From Flavobacterium sp. 270 (GTDB lineage: Bacteria; Bacteroidota; Bacteroidia; Flavobacteriales; Flavobacteriaceae), in assembly GCF_004368785.1 (NCBI RefSeq), contig NZ_SODM01000001.1, forward strand, positions 1,612,001 through 1,676,000: a stretch of 64,000 nt of DNA, given 5' to 3'. The notes under the pieces were generated by a model, which did no database searches, was not told where the DNA came from, and saw only the letters and a list, made by a program, of their open reading frames with translations. Position 1 is the first letter of the stretch. Each line of letters opens with the position of its first letter. A program made the translations under genes and the position numbers. This document shows positions 1 to 6,641 of this stretch, piece after piece.

Positions 1-761
1 GGACGGAAAGAACTTTGTTCCGGCAATGCTAATTCGCTAAATGTTGCTGTTGCCATTAAAAAAACCGGAACCAATGCCGTTAGAATACTAATTCCAAAAG
101 AAGGCATTTCGTTCTCTGTAAATGTTTTACTTTCAAATAAACCTTTTGGCGGAAAAGCATTGATTTTTTTTATAAACTCGGGAAAAATAATTCCTGCTGC
201 TAAAAGTGCCGGGATTGCGACCAATAGCCCATAAAGAAGTGTTTTGCCAATATTTGCTTTAAAAATAACTGCAATTGCTGTTGGACCTGGATGTGGAGGC
301 AAAAAACCATGTGTTATAGAAAGTGCCGAAGCCATTGCAATACCCAGATAAATTACAGACTGTTTTGTTGTATTAGCTACTGCAAAAACCATCGGAATCA
401 AAATAATAAAACCGGCGTTGTAAAACATGGAAATTCCAACAGAAAAACCCGTAATTACCATTGCCCATTTGATGTATTTAATACCAAAAGCGTTAATCAA
501 TACTGAGCTGATTCGTTGGGCAGCACCACTATCAGAAAGCAAATTTCCTAAAATAACGCCAAATGAAATTATTAAGATCAAAGATCCTAAAGTACTCCCT
601 ACTCCAACTTGAATGGAATTAATTAAATCGGTAAAAGGCATTCCTTTTAAAATTCCGACAAAAAAAGAACTGATAATTAAGGCCAGAAAAGCGTTGATTT
701 TTGCACCCGAAATTAAAACCAGCAATAAAAGAATACTTGCAATCAGAATCAGTAAAGACAT
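1..761 (-). CDS. gntP: GntP-family gluconate permease, 5' part (gene runs off the left edge)
   Basis: The minus strand is open from an ATG at 761-759 to the window edge, giving the first 253 residues of a very hydrophobic protein that begins MSLLILIASILLLLVLISG. GntP permeases are proton-coupled inner-membrane importers of gluconate and related sugar acids, usually about 440 residues, so a little over half is present. Motifs seen include GVILGNLLSDSGAAQRIS near residues 67-84 and the family-typical HGFLPPHPGPTAIA near residue 150. The frames open on the plus strand here are shadows. A 14-bp palindrome sits 19 bp upstream of the start codon. The rest of the gene and any kinase partner lie outside the window. 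Family call is confident; the exact substrate (gluconate, idonate or another hexonate) is not. Confidence 0.9.
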   Translation of the reverse strand, partial: MSLLILIASILLLLVLISGAKINAFLALIISSFFVGILKGMPFTDLINSIQVGVGSTLGSLILIISFGVILGNLLSDSGAAQRISSVLINAFGIKYIKWAMVITGFSVGISMFYNAGFIILIPMVFAVANTTKQSVIYLGIAMASALSITHGFLPPHPGPTAIAVIFKANIGKTLLYGLLVAIPALLAAGIIFPEFIKKINAFPPKGLFESKTFTENEMPSFGISILTALVPVFLMATATFSELALPEQSSFR

Positions 762-779
762 GAATTATAATTTTAAAGA

Positions 780-793
780 TGATAACGTTATCA
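780..793. promoter_or_regulatory. Putative LacI-type operator upstream of gntP
   Basis: TGATAACGTTATCA is a perfect 14-bp palindrome with a central CG, the layout used by many LacI/GalR-family repressors. It lies in the leader of the permease gene, 19 bp upstream of the ATG, where a bound repressor would block transcription. No LacI-family gene is in the window, so the regulator is inferred, not seen. Confidence 0.5.
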
Positions 794-890
794 GTTTAAT
801 ATCTGATTCGTAAAAATATCACTTTAAATTAAGTACTGATTATAATTTGAATTTAATTTTAATACTTCATCTGCCTACTTTATCCTTAGA

Positions 891-2006
891 TCAAACTTTA
901 GATTTTTTTTTCTTCCTTCCCAGCCAGATAATCAATCCTGTTATGGGTAGTGTTAAGGCAAAAAGTGTAACTAAAAAGGCAATTATTTTAGTTGGATAAC
1001 CAAAAACACTTCCTGTATGAATAGGATATACAAGACGTTTTACCTTATCTCCATTACTGAAAGCTGCATAAGGTCTTGTTTCAATATTTTTGCCGGTATA
1101 TTTATCAAAATACACAGCACTTGACTGATCTGGAATTGCAATATCCAAATGCTCCTTTAATACTTGTATGCTGTTAATGGTATCTGATGGAATCCTGATT
1201 TGAATATTTCCTTTGTAAGGAAAAATGCTATCTGTGCTGTTATAAATATTTTGATAAAAAGCAGTATGATCAAGTTTTGGGTCTGTTTTAGTTGGATTTT
1301 CTACTTTTAACGATACCTTTTTTACAGCTCCGTCGGCCATAAAATAAACTCCTTTTTCAAACCATTTAAAAGACCACACTAAGCCTGTCAAAGAAATAAT
1401 CAATAAAAATATAAAACTGTAAAAACCAAAAGTCGAATGAAAATCCCAATTGATTCTTTTAAATGAACCGCTCCATTTTACGCTCAACCGCTGTTTTAGG
1501 TTTTTTATTTTTTTTGGCCACCATAATATAAGGCCGGAAATTAACATAAATACAAAAATCAAACAGGAAATTCCGGTAATAATTTCTCCTACATCCCCAA
1601 GTAACAACTGTCTGTGCAGTGATAAAACAATTGAAAAAAATCTTTCCCTTTGTAAAACAGTACCTAATACTTTTCCCGTGTAGGGATCCATAGAGAAAAT
1701 CTGTGATTCCTTATCCTTGTTTTTTCCAGAAATAACTATCGTACGGGCAGGATCATTGAAGGTGCTTATTCTGCTTATTTTTTTGATGGAATAGTCTTTT
1801 TCCAAAACATTAATACAATAATCTAAACTTTTTTTAGAAGTCCCAATTGAAGTTACAGTGTAAAATTCGGGGTTTATAAATTGGTCAATTTCTTTTTCAA
1901 AAACCATAAGGCTTCCCGTTAAAGCCACTATAAACACAATTAAACCTGAGCCAAGACCTAACCAAAGATGAAGCCAGCCAATACTTTTTTTCAATTTTTT
2001 ATTCAT
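891..2006 (-). CDS. PepSY-domain membrane protein (XusC/PiuB-like, siderophore-linked)
   Basis: A 371-residue inner-membrane protein with four predicted membrane segments, near residues 14-36, 140-163, 194-215 and 341-362, and large extracytoplasmic loops. This is the PepSY-associated TM helix family. Histidines sit at or near the membrane segments (about H13, H131, H190 and H330), as in members thought to bind haem and pass electrons to ferric siderophores in the periplasm. In Bacteroides, XusC of this family works with a TonB receptor and a DUF4374 lipoprotein, both of which occur at 18-22 kb here. The promoter region carries the same TCTAAATAA motif as the siderophore genes, suggesting iron control. 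Reductase activity is an inference from family context. Confidence 0.85.
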   Translation of the reverse strand: MNKKLKKSIGWLHLWLGLGSGLIVFIVALTGSLMVFEKEIDQFINPEFYTVTSIGTSKKSLDYCINVLEKDYSIKKISRISTFNDPARTIVISGKNKDKESQIFSMDPYTGKVLGTVLQRERFFSIVLSLHRQLLLGDVGEIITGISCLIFVFMLISGLILWWPKKIKNLKQRLSVKWSGSFKRINWDFHSTFGFYSFIFLLIISLTGLVWSFKWFEKGVYFMADGAVKKVSLKVENPTKTDPKLDHTAFYQNIYNSTDSIFPYKGNIQIRIPSDTINSIQVLKEHLDIAIPDQSSAVYFDKYTGKNIETRPYAAFSNGDKVKRLVYPIHTGSVFGYPTKIIAFLVTLFALTLPITGLIIWLGRKKKKSKV

Positions 2007-2102
2007 TTTCTAAAAGAGTTCTTACCTATATTATTTTACTTAGCAAAAAAACTTTAGAAGAAACTATAAATTTGACTTTTACTTAATTCATTTGCTATTG
2101 GT

Positions 2103-2129
2103 CAAATTTACTTTTTATTTAGAATAATT
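2103..2129 (-). promoter_or_regulatory. Promoter -7 box and iron-type motif for the PepSY gene
   Basis: Read on the minus strand, 2110-2103 is TAAATTTG, an exact match to the Bacteroidota -7 element TAnnTTTG. Directly upstream of it, 2129-2115 reads AATTATTCTAAATAA. The core TCTAAATAA also occurs at the divergent siderophore promoter (5904) and the TonB receptor promoter (18125). Here it lies between the expected -33 and -7 boxes, a repressing position. A 9-bp inverted repeat (2068-2076 with 2101-2109) also surrounds the start region. Fur binding is inferred. Confidence 0.5.
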
Positions 2130-2314
2130 ATAATTAGTAGTGAAGAAAAATTAAATATTTTTTTTGATTGGCTAAAGTCTGCGTCTGTTATGATTTGCTT
2201 TTTATCAATTACGAGCCATTAATTTTTATTGTTATAACTATAACCAATATCAATCTTAGTATTTTTCGGATATAATATCTGACAAATGGAATACTGTTTT
2301 TTAGGATATTTTTC

Positions 2315-2322
2315 TATCTTTG
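2315..2322 (+). promoter_or_regulatory. Promoter -7 box of the XRE-type regulator gene
   Basis: TATCTTTG matches the Bacteroidota TAnnTTTG element and predicts a transcript starting near 2329. This decides the start of the next gene: the in-frame TTG at 2320 is part of the promoter, so translation should begin at the ATG at 2386. The remaining gap from 2007 holds the PepSY promoter and AT-rich sequence with no other gene seen. Confidence 0.6.
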
Positions 2323-2385
2323 AAACTCAGGATTTTTAAGCCAAATGGCTTTATCTTTGAGCTTTTAGAAAAATTGATATTCATT

Positions 2386-2790
2386 ATGGAACAGAAAATA
2401 CATCAGGGAAGAAACGTAAAACGTTTTAGAGAAATGCTTAACATAAAGCAGGAAGCATTAGCTTATAATCTGGGCGAAGACTGGAACCAAAAGAAAATTT
2501 CTATGCTAGAGCAGAAAGATGTAATTGAAGACAGTTTGCTGAAACAAATTTCAGCTGTATTGAAAATTCCTGTGGAAGCTTTTCAGAATTTTGATGAAGA
2601 ACAAGCGGTGAATGTTATTTCTAATACTTTTGGAGATAATGCTTGCGTTGGAAATCCAAATTCTACATTTAACTTCAATCCTATCGAAGAGTTGAAAAAA
2701 CTTCACGAAGAGAAAATTGTTTTGTTTGAGCGTATGTTGAAAGAGAAAGATGAAATGATTGTTAGACTTGAGAAATTGATTGCTAAATAA
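2386..2790 (+). CDS. Small XRE-family helix-turn-helix regulator with coiled-coil tail
   Basis: A 134-residue soluble protein. Residues about 9-65 form an HTH_3/XRE-like DNA-binding domain (RNVKRFREMLNIKQEALA, then QKKISMLEQ as the recognition region). The C-terminal 35 residues are rich in Lys, Glu and Leu heptads and probably form a coiled coil for dimerisation. An upstream frame reaches a TTG at 2320, but that codon lies in the promoter box, so ATG 2386 was chosen. Small regulators of this shape are common single genes in flavobacteria; their targets are not known. It is monocistronic, ending in its own terminator at 2818. Confidence 0.75.
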   Translation: MEQKIHQGRNVKRFREMLNIKQEALAYNLGEDWNQKKISMLEQKDVIEDSLLKQISAVLKIPVEAFQNFDEEQAVNVISNTFGDNACVGNPNSTFNFNPIEELKKLHEEKIVLFERMLKEKDEMIVRLEKLIAK

Positions 2791-2817
2791 TTATTTTTAA
2801 AGATATATTGATTTTGG

Positions 2818-2845
2818 AAAGAGACTTTTAGGTCTCTTTTTCTAT
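2818..2845 (+). terminator. Rho-independent terminator after the XRE regulator
   Basis: AAAGAGAC (2818-2825) pairs with GTCTCTTT (2832-2839) across a 6-nt loop, followed by a T-rich run. It lies 28 bp after the stop codon. Confidence 0.8.
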
Positions 2846-2865
2846 TTTTGACAGTATCCCTGCTA

Positions 2866-2960
2866 GCTAGCGCGAGCGTCTCGCTCGTGCCCGCAAAGAA
2901 TTGTCGTAAATTTAATTCTGAATTCATCGTTGCGGGCACGAGCGAGACGCTCGCGCTAGC
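2866..2960. repeat. Paired inverted REP elements (BIME-like)
   Basis: Two 31-nt GC-rich arms, 2866-2896 and 2930-2960, are perfect inverted copies around a 33-nt spacer. Each arm also folds alone: CGAGCG and CGCTCG pair around a 3-nt loop, with a TTGCGG-type end facing the spacer. Related copies flank the RAYT transposase gene at 3826 and 4475, so these are probably non-autonomous targets of that enzyme. The rest of the 2846-3156 gap holds a short palindrome (3029-3044), a weak REP remnant near 3064-3080 (ACGCTAGTGGGAGGCAACG) and the leader of the next gene. Confidence 0.85.
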
Positions 2961-3156
2961 GGGGGAATTCTTCACTGTACTTAGACTGCCATTTTGATGA
3001 TGCTCTTTTTGAATATCTTTCCATATTTTTACACTTTTGTGTAAACCTATTTTAGGACAAGACACGCTAGTGGGAGGCAACGTTTAAATATTTCAATAAT
3101 TATTAAGGATAGCAATTTTGATATCCCACCATATATAAAATTATAATAAAAATAAT

Positions 3157-3735
3157 ATGAGCACATCTATTAAATACAGTAACTATCTTGGTAATGAGAT
3201 AAGTTATTCACAGGTAAATAATCTTCAAGAATATTATAAAGTATTCTTAGAAAATAATTTACCTTTTAAAGAAGAAAGATATCAAAATGGATTATTGATC
3301 AATACTTCTTTTTATGTTACTTCTCAATCTCAAATAGATACTATTTTGTTGGCAAACCCTGGAGTTTCATTTGAATATGAGCATTTAGTTAATGGCCATA
3401 AGGTTAAGGAATATTTAAGTTATAATAATAGTATATTGGCATATAAAAGAATTTTAGTATATAATTCAATTGACAAAACTATTTGCTATTGTAGATATAA
3501 ATTAGAAAGAAATGTTTTTATCCCAGAGGAAACAGAAAAATACTATTATGAAAATGGAGAACTTAAATATAAATTTGACTATATCAATAATGATGGAACC
3601 TTATATATGATATATGATGAGATATTTTATCAATCCGATATTTCTCCTGAAGATATAGGTAATCCAGATAAGACTGATTTCACATGGGTTGGTTTTGAAT
3701 ATTATCAAAATGCTGAACCAATAATTCCGTTATAA
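3157..3735 (+). CDS. Hypothetical protein, unknown function
   Basis: A 192-residue soluble protein with no signal peptide or membrane segment. It is rich in Tyr, Asn, Ile and Glu, and its second half has a YYYENGELKYKFDYINNDG stretch that recalls MORN-like or toxin-immunity beta-hairpin proteins, though no family was recognised. It is clearly more AT-rich than its surroundings and sits alone between the two sets of REP elements. Position and composition suggest an acquired accessory gene. The start ATG was chosen because only AT-rich non-coding sequence precedes it. Confidence 0.6.
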   Translation: MSTSIKYSNYLGNEISYSQVNNLQEYYKVFLENNLPFKEERYQNGLLINTSFYVTSQSQIDTILLANPGVSFEYEHLVNGHKVKEYLSYNNSILAYKRILVYNSIDKTICYCRYKLERNVFIPEETEKYYYENGELKYKFDYINNDGTLYMIYDEIFYQSDISPEDIGNPDKTDFTWVGFEYYQNAEPIIPL

Positions 3736-3825
3736 CATTAGCCTCGCTAGCTCGATCTTGGAAATTAAATCTGTCTGTTTTAGTAAAAAAGAACAAAAGC
3801 AAAACCTAAAAATATTTATTTATTA

Positions 3826-3855
3826 CGTGCATGAGCGAGACGCTCGTGTCCGCAA
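3826..3855 (-). repeat. REP element, inverted copy, downstream of RAYT
   Basis: A 30-nt hairpin element with core GAGCGAGACGCTC and a CCGCAA end. Its inner edge is 6 bp from the RAYT stop codon. It is the reverse orientation relative to the copy at 4475. A short REP-like remnant (CTCGCTAGC) lies near 3744. Confidence 0.75.
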
Positions 3856-3861
3856 CGATTA

Positions 3862-4410
3862 TCAATTAATATCAATTTCTAAAACAGTTTGATCATTATC
3901 GCCATAATTTCTTGCTGAGCTGTATTTCCAATCTACAGGATTAGTAACAAAACCTGTTTCCAGAGGATTATTATGAATATATTTTAATTTCTGTTCAAAG
4001 ACTTTTAAAGACCAAATTTCGATGGGTTGGTTATTCTGCTGCCAAAATTGCCTAAATTTTACATTACTGCTTTTTTTGCCTGCTCTTTCAAACATCCAAA
4101 GCATCCATTCTTTTCTACTTTCTTGCGGATTTTCTTCAATTGTTTTAAGCATTTTTCGAGAAGTAAATCCTTTAAAATCTCTTATGAGACCTGAAGGATC
4201 TCCATTTGATGATCTGAAAATTAAATGAATATGACTCGGCATAATGCAATAACCATAAAGTTCCATAGATTTATTTTTACGACAATAATCTAATGATTCA
4301 ATTATATTTCCAAAATATTCTTCTCTTGTAAATACATCTATCCAATAAACAGTAGCAAAGCTTATGAAGTAAGCTCCTGTTTTTTCTCCAAACTTATATT
4401 TTCTGCTCAT
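3862..4410 (-). CDS. REP-associated tyrosine transposase (RAYT, Y1_Tnp family)
   Basis: A 182-residue HUH single-strand nuclease. The metal-binding His pair is in MPSHIHLIF (about residues 57-65). The C-terminal half has the RAYT signature YIHNNPLETGFV followed by WKYSSARNY, with the conserved Tyr of KLKYIHNNP as the probable nucleophile. Such enzymes cut and rejoin REP hairpins as single-stranded DNA. Its length is normal for RAYTs and the frame is intact. It is flanked by inverted REPs at 3826 and 4475. Activity cannot be judged from sequence. Confidence 0.92.
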   Translation of the reverse strand: MSRKYKFGEKTGAYFISFATVYWIDVFTREEYFGNIIESLDYCRKNKSMELYGYCIMPSHIHLIFRSSNGDPSGLIRDFKGFTSRKMLKTIEENPQESRKEWMLWMFERAGKKSSNVKFRQFWQQNNQPIEIWSLKVFEQKLKYIHNNPLETGFVTNPVDWKYSSARNYGDNDQTVLEIDIN

Positions 4411-4474
4411 TTATTTTTTCGCAATAATATAAGAAATAATTTACATTAACAAGCATCTCGTTCGTTCCCTGACT

Positions 4475-4505
4475 TTGCGTTCACGAGCGGGACGCTCGCG
4501 CTAGC
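4475..4505 (+). repeat. REP element, forward copy, upstream of RAYT
   Basis: A 31-nt element from TTGCG to CTAGC, the same length as the arms at 2866 and 2930 and differing from the 2930 arm at a few positions. The hairpin core here is CGAGCGGGACGCTCG. A degenerate inverted partner (ATCTCGTTCGTTCCC) lies just left of it, from 4455. Confidence 0.75.
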
Positions 4506-4547
4506 TTAGGAGATTTAGAAAACAATAACAAGTCTATATAAATAAAA

Positions 4548-4582
4548 AAAGAGACATCAAATACAGTTTGACATCTCTCTTT
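4548..4582 (-). terminator. Probable terminator of the lysine hydroxylase gene
   Basis: AAAGAGA (4548-4554) pairs with TCTCTTT (4576-4582), with a further CAAA/TTTG pairing inside and mismatches between. On the minus strand it is followed by a U-rich run. It lies 18 bp after the hydroxylase stop codon. Confidence 0.5.
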
Positions 4583-4599
4583 AATACAGCTTTCACGAA

Positions 4600-5712
4600 T
4601 TAATCCTGATCGAAAACTTTTCCCAAATGTTCTTCCATAATAAAATAAGGGTCATCAGTGTGTGTCATCGACCTCATATGAATTAAACTGGTTTTACTCA
4701 TCATTCTGAGCATTTGTCTTCTCTCGCAAGGGACAATTTTTCCATTTTCCACCCTCTGGCCTGCCGTAAAAGCACTTCTTCCGTGTGCGCATAAGTGATT
4801 ATTAACGAATATAACATCTCCAGAATCTGGAATATAATCGCTATTAATCAACTCTTTGACCTCGTTCCAGAATTCAGTTAAATTGTAAAGCGCTTCTGGA
4901 GTCTGTCCGGCCTTTTCATTAAATATCTGCTCTGCTGCATCAAATCTGATAAAAGGCAATTCCTTATTTCCGTATAAAACAGAAGCCAGCGGGCCACTAT
5001 TTGTTTCCTCCTCATAATTAGCGTCTTTGGGACATTGGTAAATAGGATCGAAAAGTTTTTCCATTATTTTATTCACCTTGCCATGAGATCGTACCGAGTA
5101 AAGTGTCGAAGGAACTCGCTCTTCATTTCGCAGATAAAGAAAGCTTAAAAAATCAGCCTGATGCATAAGAAACGCATCTTCGGTATGAACATACAAATTT
5201 GTTTTTGACCCCGATCCGGTCTGTGTAACCGCCATTTTTTCGTCTGGAATAACAGCATGAAGAATACCGCCGCCTTTTCGCTGCGCATAATACTGCACAG
5301 GTTTTGAGGGAACTGCTCCATGCAGCAGCGAACAAATAAAGCCGTATTTATTGAGTTTAGAATAATCGGCACTCTGCCAGTTAGCGGGGGTCGGCCCTAG
5401 ATGGTCCTGATCTACTTCTAAAAGTCCTTTAAAGACAATTGCTCCATACTGGTCTGCCGAAAAATCTGTTCCAAAACGGCTTAAAATTCTGGCTATTCTT
5501 TCTGGAAGAAGCTGAAAAGAATGCAAATGGAGCGCTGCTATATAATCTGGATTTTCATAGCTCTTAAACGCTTTCTCCAAAAGAGCACCCACATGAGATA
5601 AAATATTTCTTTCCTGAGGCGTAACCTCCACTATAAGCGGGCTTGTAGGAATCTGATAAGCATAATTTTCTTTTACAGGTATTTCATCATCAATTAAGAA
5701 TTCTGATTTCAT
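4600..5712 (-). CDS. Fe(II)/2-oxoglutarate dioxygenase, probable L-lysine 4-hydroxylase (KDO type)
   Basis: A 370-residue cytoplasmic enzyme of the clavaminate synthase-like/TauD superfamily. The iron-binding set is the HxE...H form: H176 and E178 in VHTEDAF, and H310 in LCAHGRSAF, with a 2-oxoglutarate-binding Arg probably at 332-336. HxE rather than HxD is typical of the free amino acid hydroxylases such as VioC, AsnO and the flavobacterial KDO lysine 4-hydroxylases, which this protein resembles in length and motif spacing. It is divergent from the siderophore operon, sharing its promoter region. Because the operon starts from lysine, hydroxylation of free lysine is the natural inference; 4-hydroxylysine would give 3-hydroxycadaverine after decarboxylation. 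Substrate and position are not proven. Confidence 0.8.
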   Translation of the reverse strand: MKSEFLIDDEIPVKENYAYQIPTSPLIVEVTPQERNILSHVGALLEKAFKSYENPDYIAALHLHSFQLLPERIARILSRFGTDFSADQYGAIVFKGLLEVDQDHLGPTPANWQSADYSKLNKYGFICSLLHGAVPSKPVQYYAQRKGGGILHAVIPDEKMAVTQTGSGSKTNLYVHTEDAFLMHQADFLSFLYLRNEERVPSTLYSVRSHGKVNKIMEKLFDPIYQCPKDANYEEETNSGPLASVLYGNKELPFIRFDAAEQIFNEKAGQTPEALYNLTEFWNEVKELINSDYIPDSGDVIFVNNHLCAHGRSAFTAGQRVENGKIVPCERRQMLRMMSKTSLIHMRSMTHTDDPYFIMEEHLGKVFDQD

Positions 5713-5903
5713 TTTATTAGTTTATTTAATAGTTAATAAAAATTGGACAAATAAAAAACACAAACTACTAAAACCAACCTTTATACAATAAAACATTGTC
5801 CCGATACATTTCAAAAACGTAGAGAATTTCGTATAATTTTTTTTCTGTTTTATTTTTTTTATAAAGATTAATTTCTACATTTGCTCCTACTGTTTTTATT
5901 CAA

Positions 5904-5935
5904 TCTAAATAAAATCTACTTACAAATATATTTGT
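5904..5935. promoter_or_regulatory. Divergent promoter core with iron-type motif
   Basis: ACAAATATATTTGT (5922-5935) is a perfect palindrome holding TATATTTG on the plus strand (5927-5934) and the same box on the minus strand (5930-5923), one exact -7 element for each direction. TCTAAATAA lies at 5904-5912, in the spacer of the plus promoter and near the start site of the minus one, so one bound repressor could close both. Another plus -7 match, TACATTTG, lies at 5876. Nothing else is seen in the 5713-5981 gap. Confidence 0.5.
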
Positions 5936-5981
5936 TTTATAATTTAAAAAAGAATTTTCTTAGAAAATTTATTAAAAAAAT

Positions 5982-6617
5982 ATGAATATTAGTACTAAAC
6001 CCAGTAAAATCAAGGCATCAGATTTTACAGCTAGTCGAAATAAAATTTCAAAAATCATTCGGAACAGACGAAGCATTTATGCTGATGAGTTTTTAAAACA
6101 GAATATTTCTGATGAATTATTAAATGAAATTTTAATCAACGCGACTTATGCCCCAACGCATAAAATGACAGAACCGTGGCGATTTATGGTCTTTAAAGAT
6201 GATTATTTAAAACAGCTGGGTTCGTTTTTGGCTGCTTATTACAAGGATTTTTATTTTGAAAAATTTCCTGCCGAAGTTGCACTGGAGAAATACAATCTTC
6301 TTAAAGAATACCCGCTTAATTCGGCGTGTGTTATTGGAGTTGTTATGGTTCGCAATTACAAAATAAACTTACCCGAATGGGAAGAAATTGCCGCCGTTTC
6401 ATCTGCCGTTCAAAACATGGCGCTCACCTGCACTGCCCATAATATTGGGAGTTACTGGAGTACATCTGCGGGTGCCATTGACTATTTAAAGCAATTTGAT
6501 CTCGCCGAAAATGAAAAATCTCTGGGTTTAATTTATGTTGGATATTATCCTGCAGATCTTGAACCTTCAAGAAAAAAGAGAACGCCTGTTGCTAACAAAG
6601 TAACTTATTTTAAATAA
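5982..6617 (+). CDS. Nitroreductase-family flavoprotein, first gene of the siderophore operon
   Basis: A 211-residue cytoplasmic FMN oxidoreductase of the single-domain YdjA-like type. The N-terminal RNRRSIYADEF is the FMN-phosphate binding segment, APTHKMTEPWRFMVF near residue 57 is the second flavin motif, and the C-terminal half has AVQNMALTCTAHNIGSYWST. It leads the operon and is followed after 24 bp by the decarboxylase. Its job in siderophore metabolism is not established. Reduction of the ferric siderophore, or adjustment of an intermediate, would both fit. The Met at 5982 is the only good start after the promoter. Confidence 0.8.
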   Translation: MNISTKPSKIKASDFTASRNKISKIIRNRRSIYADEFLKQNISDELLNEILINATYAPTHKMTEPWRFMVFKDDYLKQLGSFLAAYYKDFYFEKFPAEVALEKYNLLKEYPLNSACVIGVVMVRNYKINLPEWEEIAAVSSAVQNMALTCTAHNIGSYWSTSAGAIDYLKQFDLAENEKSLGLIYVGYYPADLEPSRKKRTPVANKVTYFK

Positions 6618-6641
6618 CCTCAATTCTAAAATTTAATCATT

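Larger units (their letters stand above)
3826..4505. mobile_element. REPtron: RAYT gene enclosed by two inverted REP hairpins
   Basis: The unit consists of an inverted-orientation REP (3826-3855), the transposase gene on the minus strand (3862-4410) and a forward-orientation REP (4475-4505). Both REPs turn their TTGCG-type end towards the gene. The REP pair at 2866-2960 has the same layout without a gene between. RAYTs are single-copy, vertically kept HUH enzymes that act on such REPs, so this is more likely a domesticated system than an active insertion sequence. Confidence 0.8.

Noticed and set aside
291..813. Three consecutive plus-strand open frames
   Set aside because: They are antisense to the gluconate permease frame, which has clear family motifs; their own products are compositionally implausible.
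2320..2385. Upstream TTG start extending the XRE regulator by 22 residues
   Set aside because: The TTG is the end of the TATCTTTG promoter box, so it would not be in the transcript.
2866..2960. CRISPR-like repeats
   Set aside because: Only two inverted arms with one spacer and no cas gene; a REP pair linked to a RAYT explains them.
2703..3080. Minus-strand open frame of 125 codons
   Set aside because: It runs through the terminator and the REP pair and overlaps the regulator gene; no family features.
5145..5372. Small minus-strand frames inside the lysine hydroxylase gene
   Set aside because: Same strand, different frame, no start signal; shadows of a well-supported gene.
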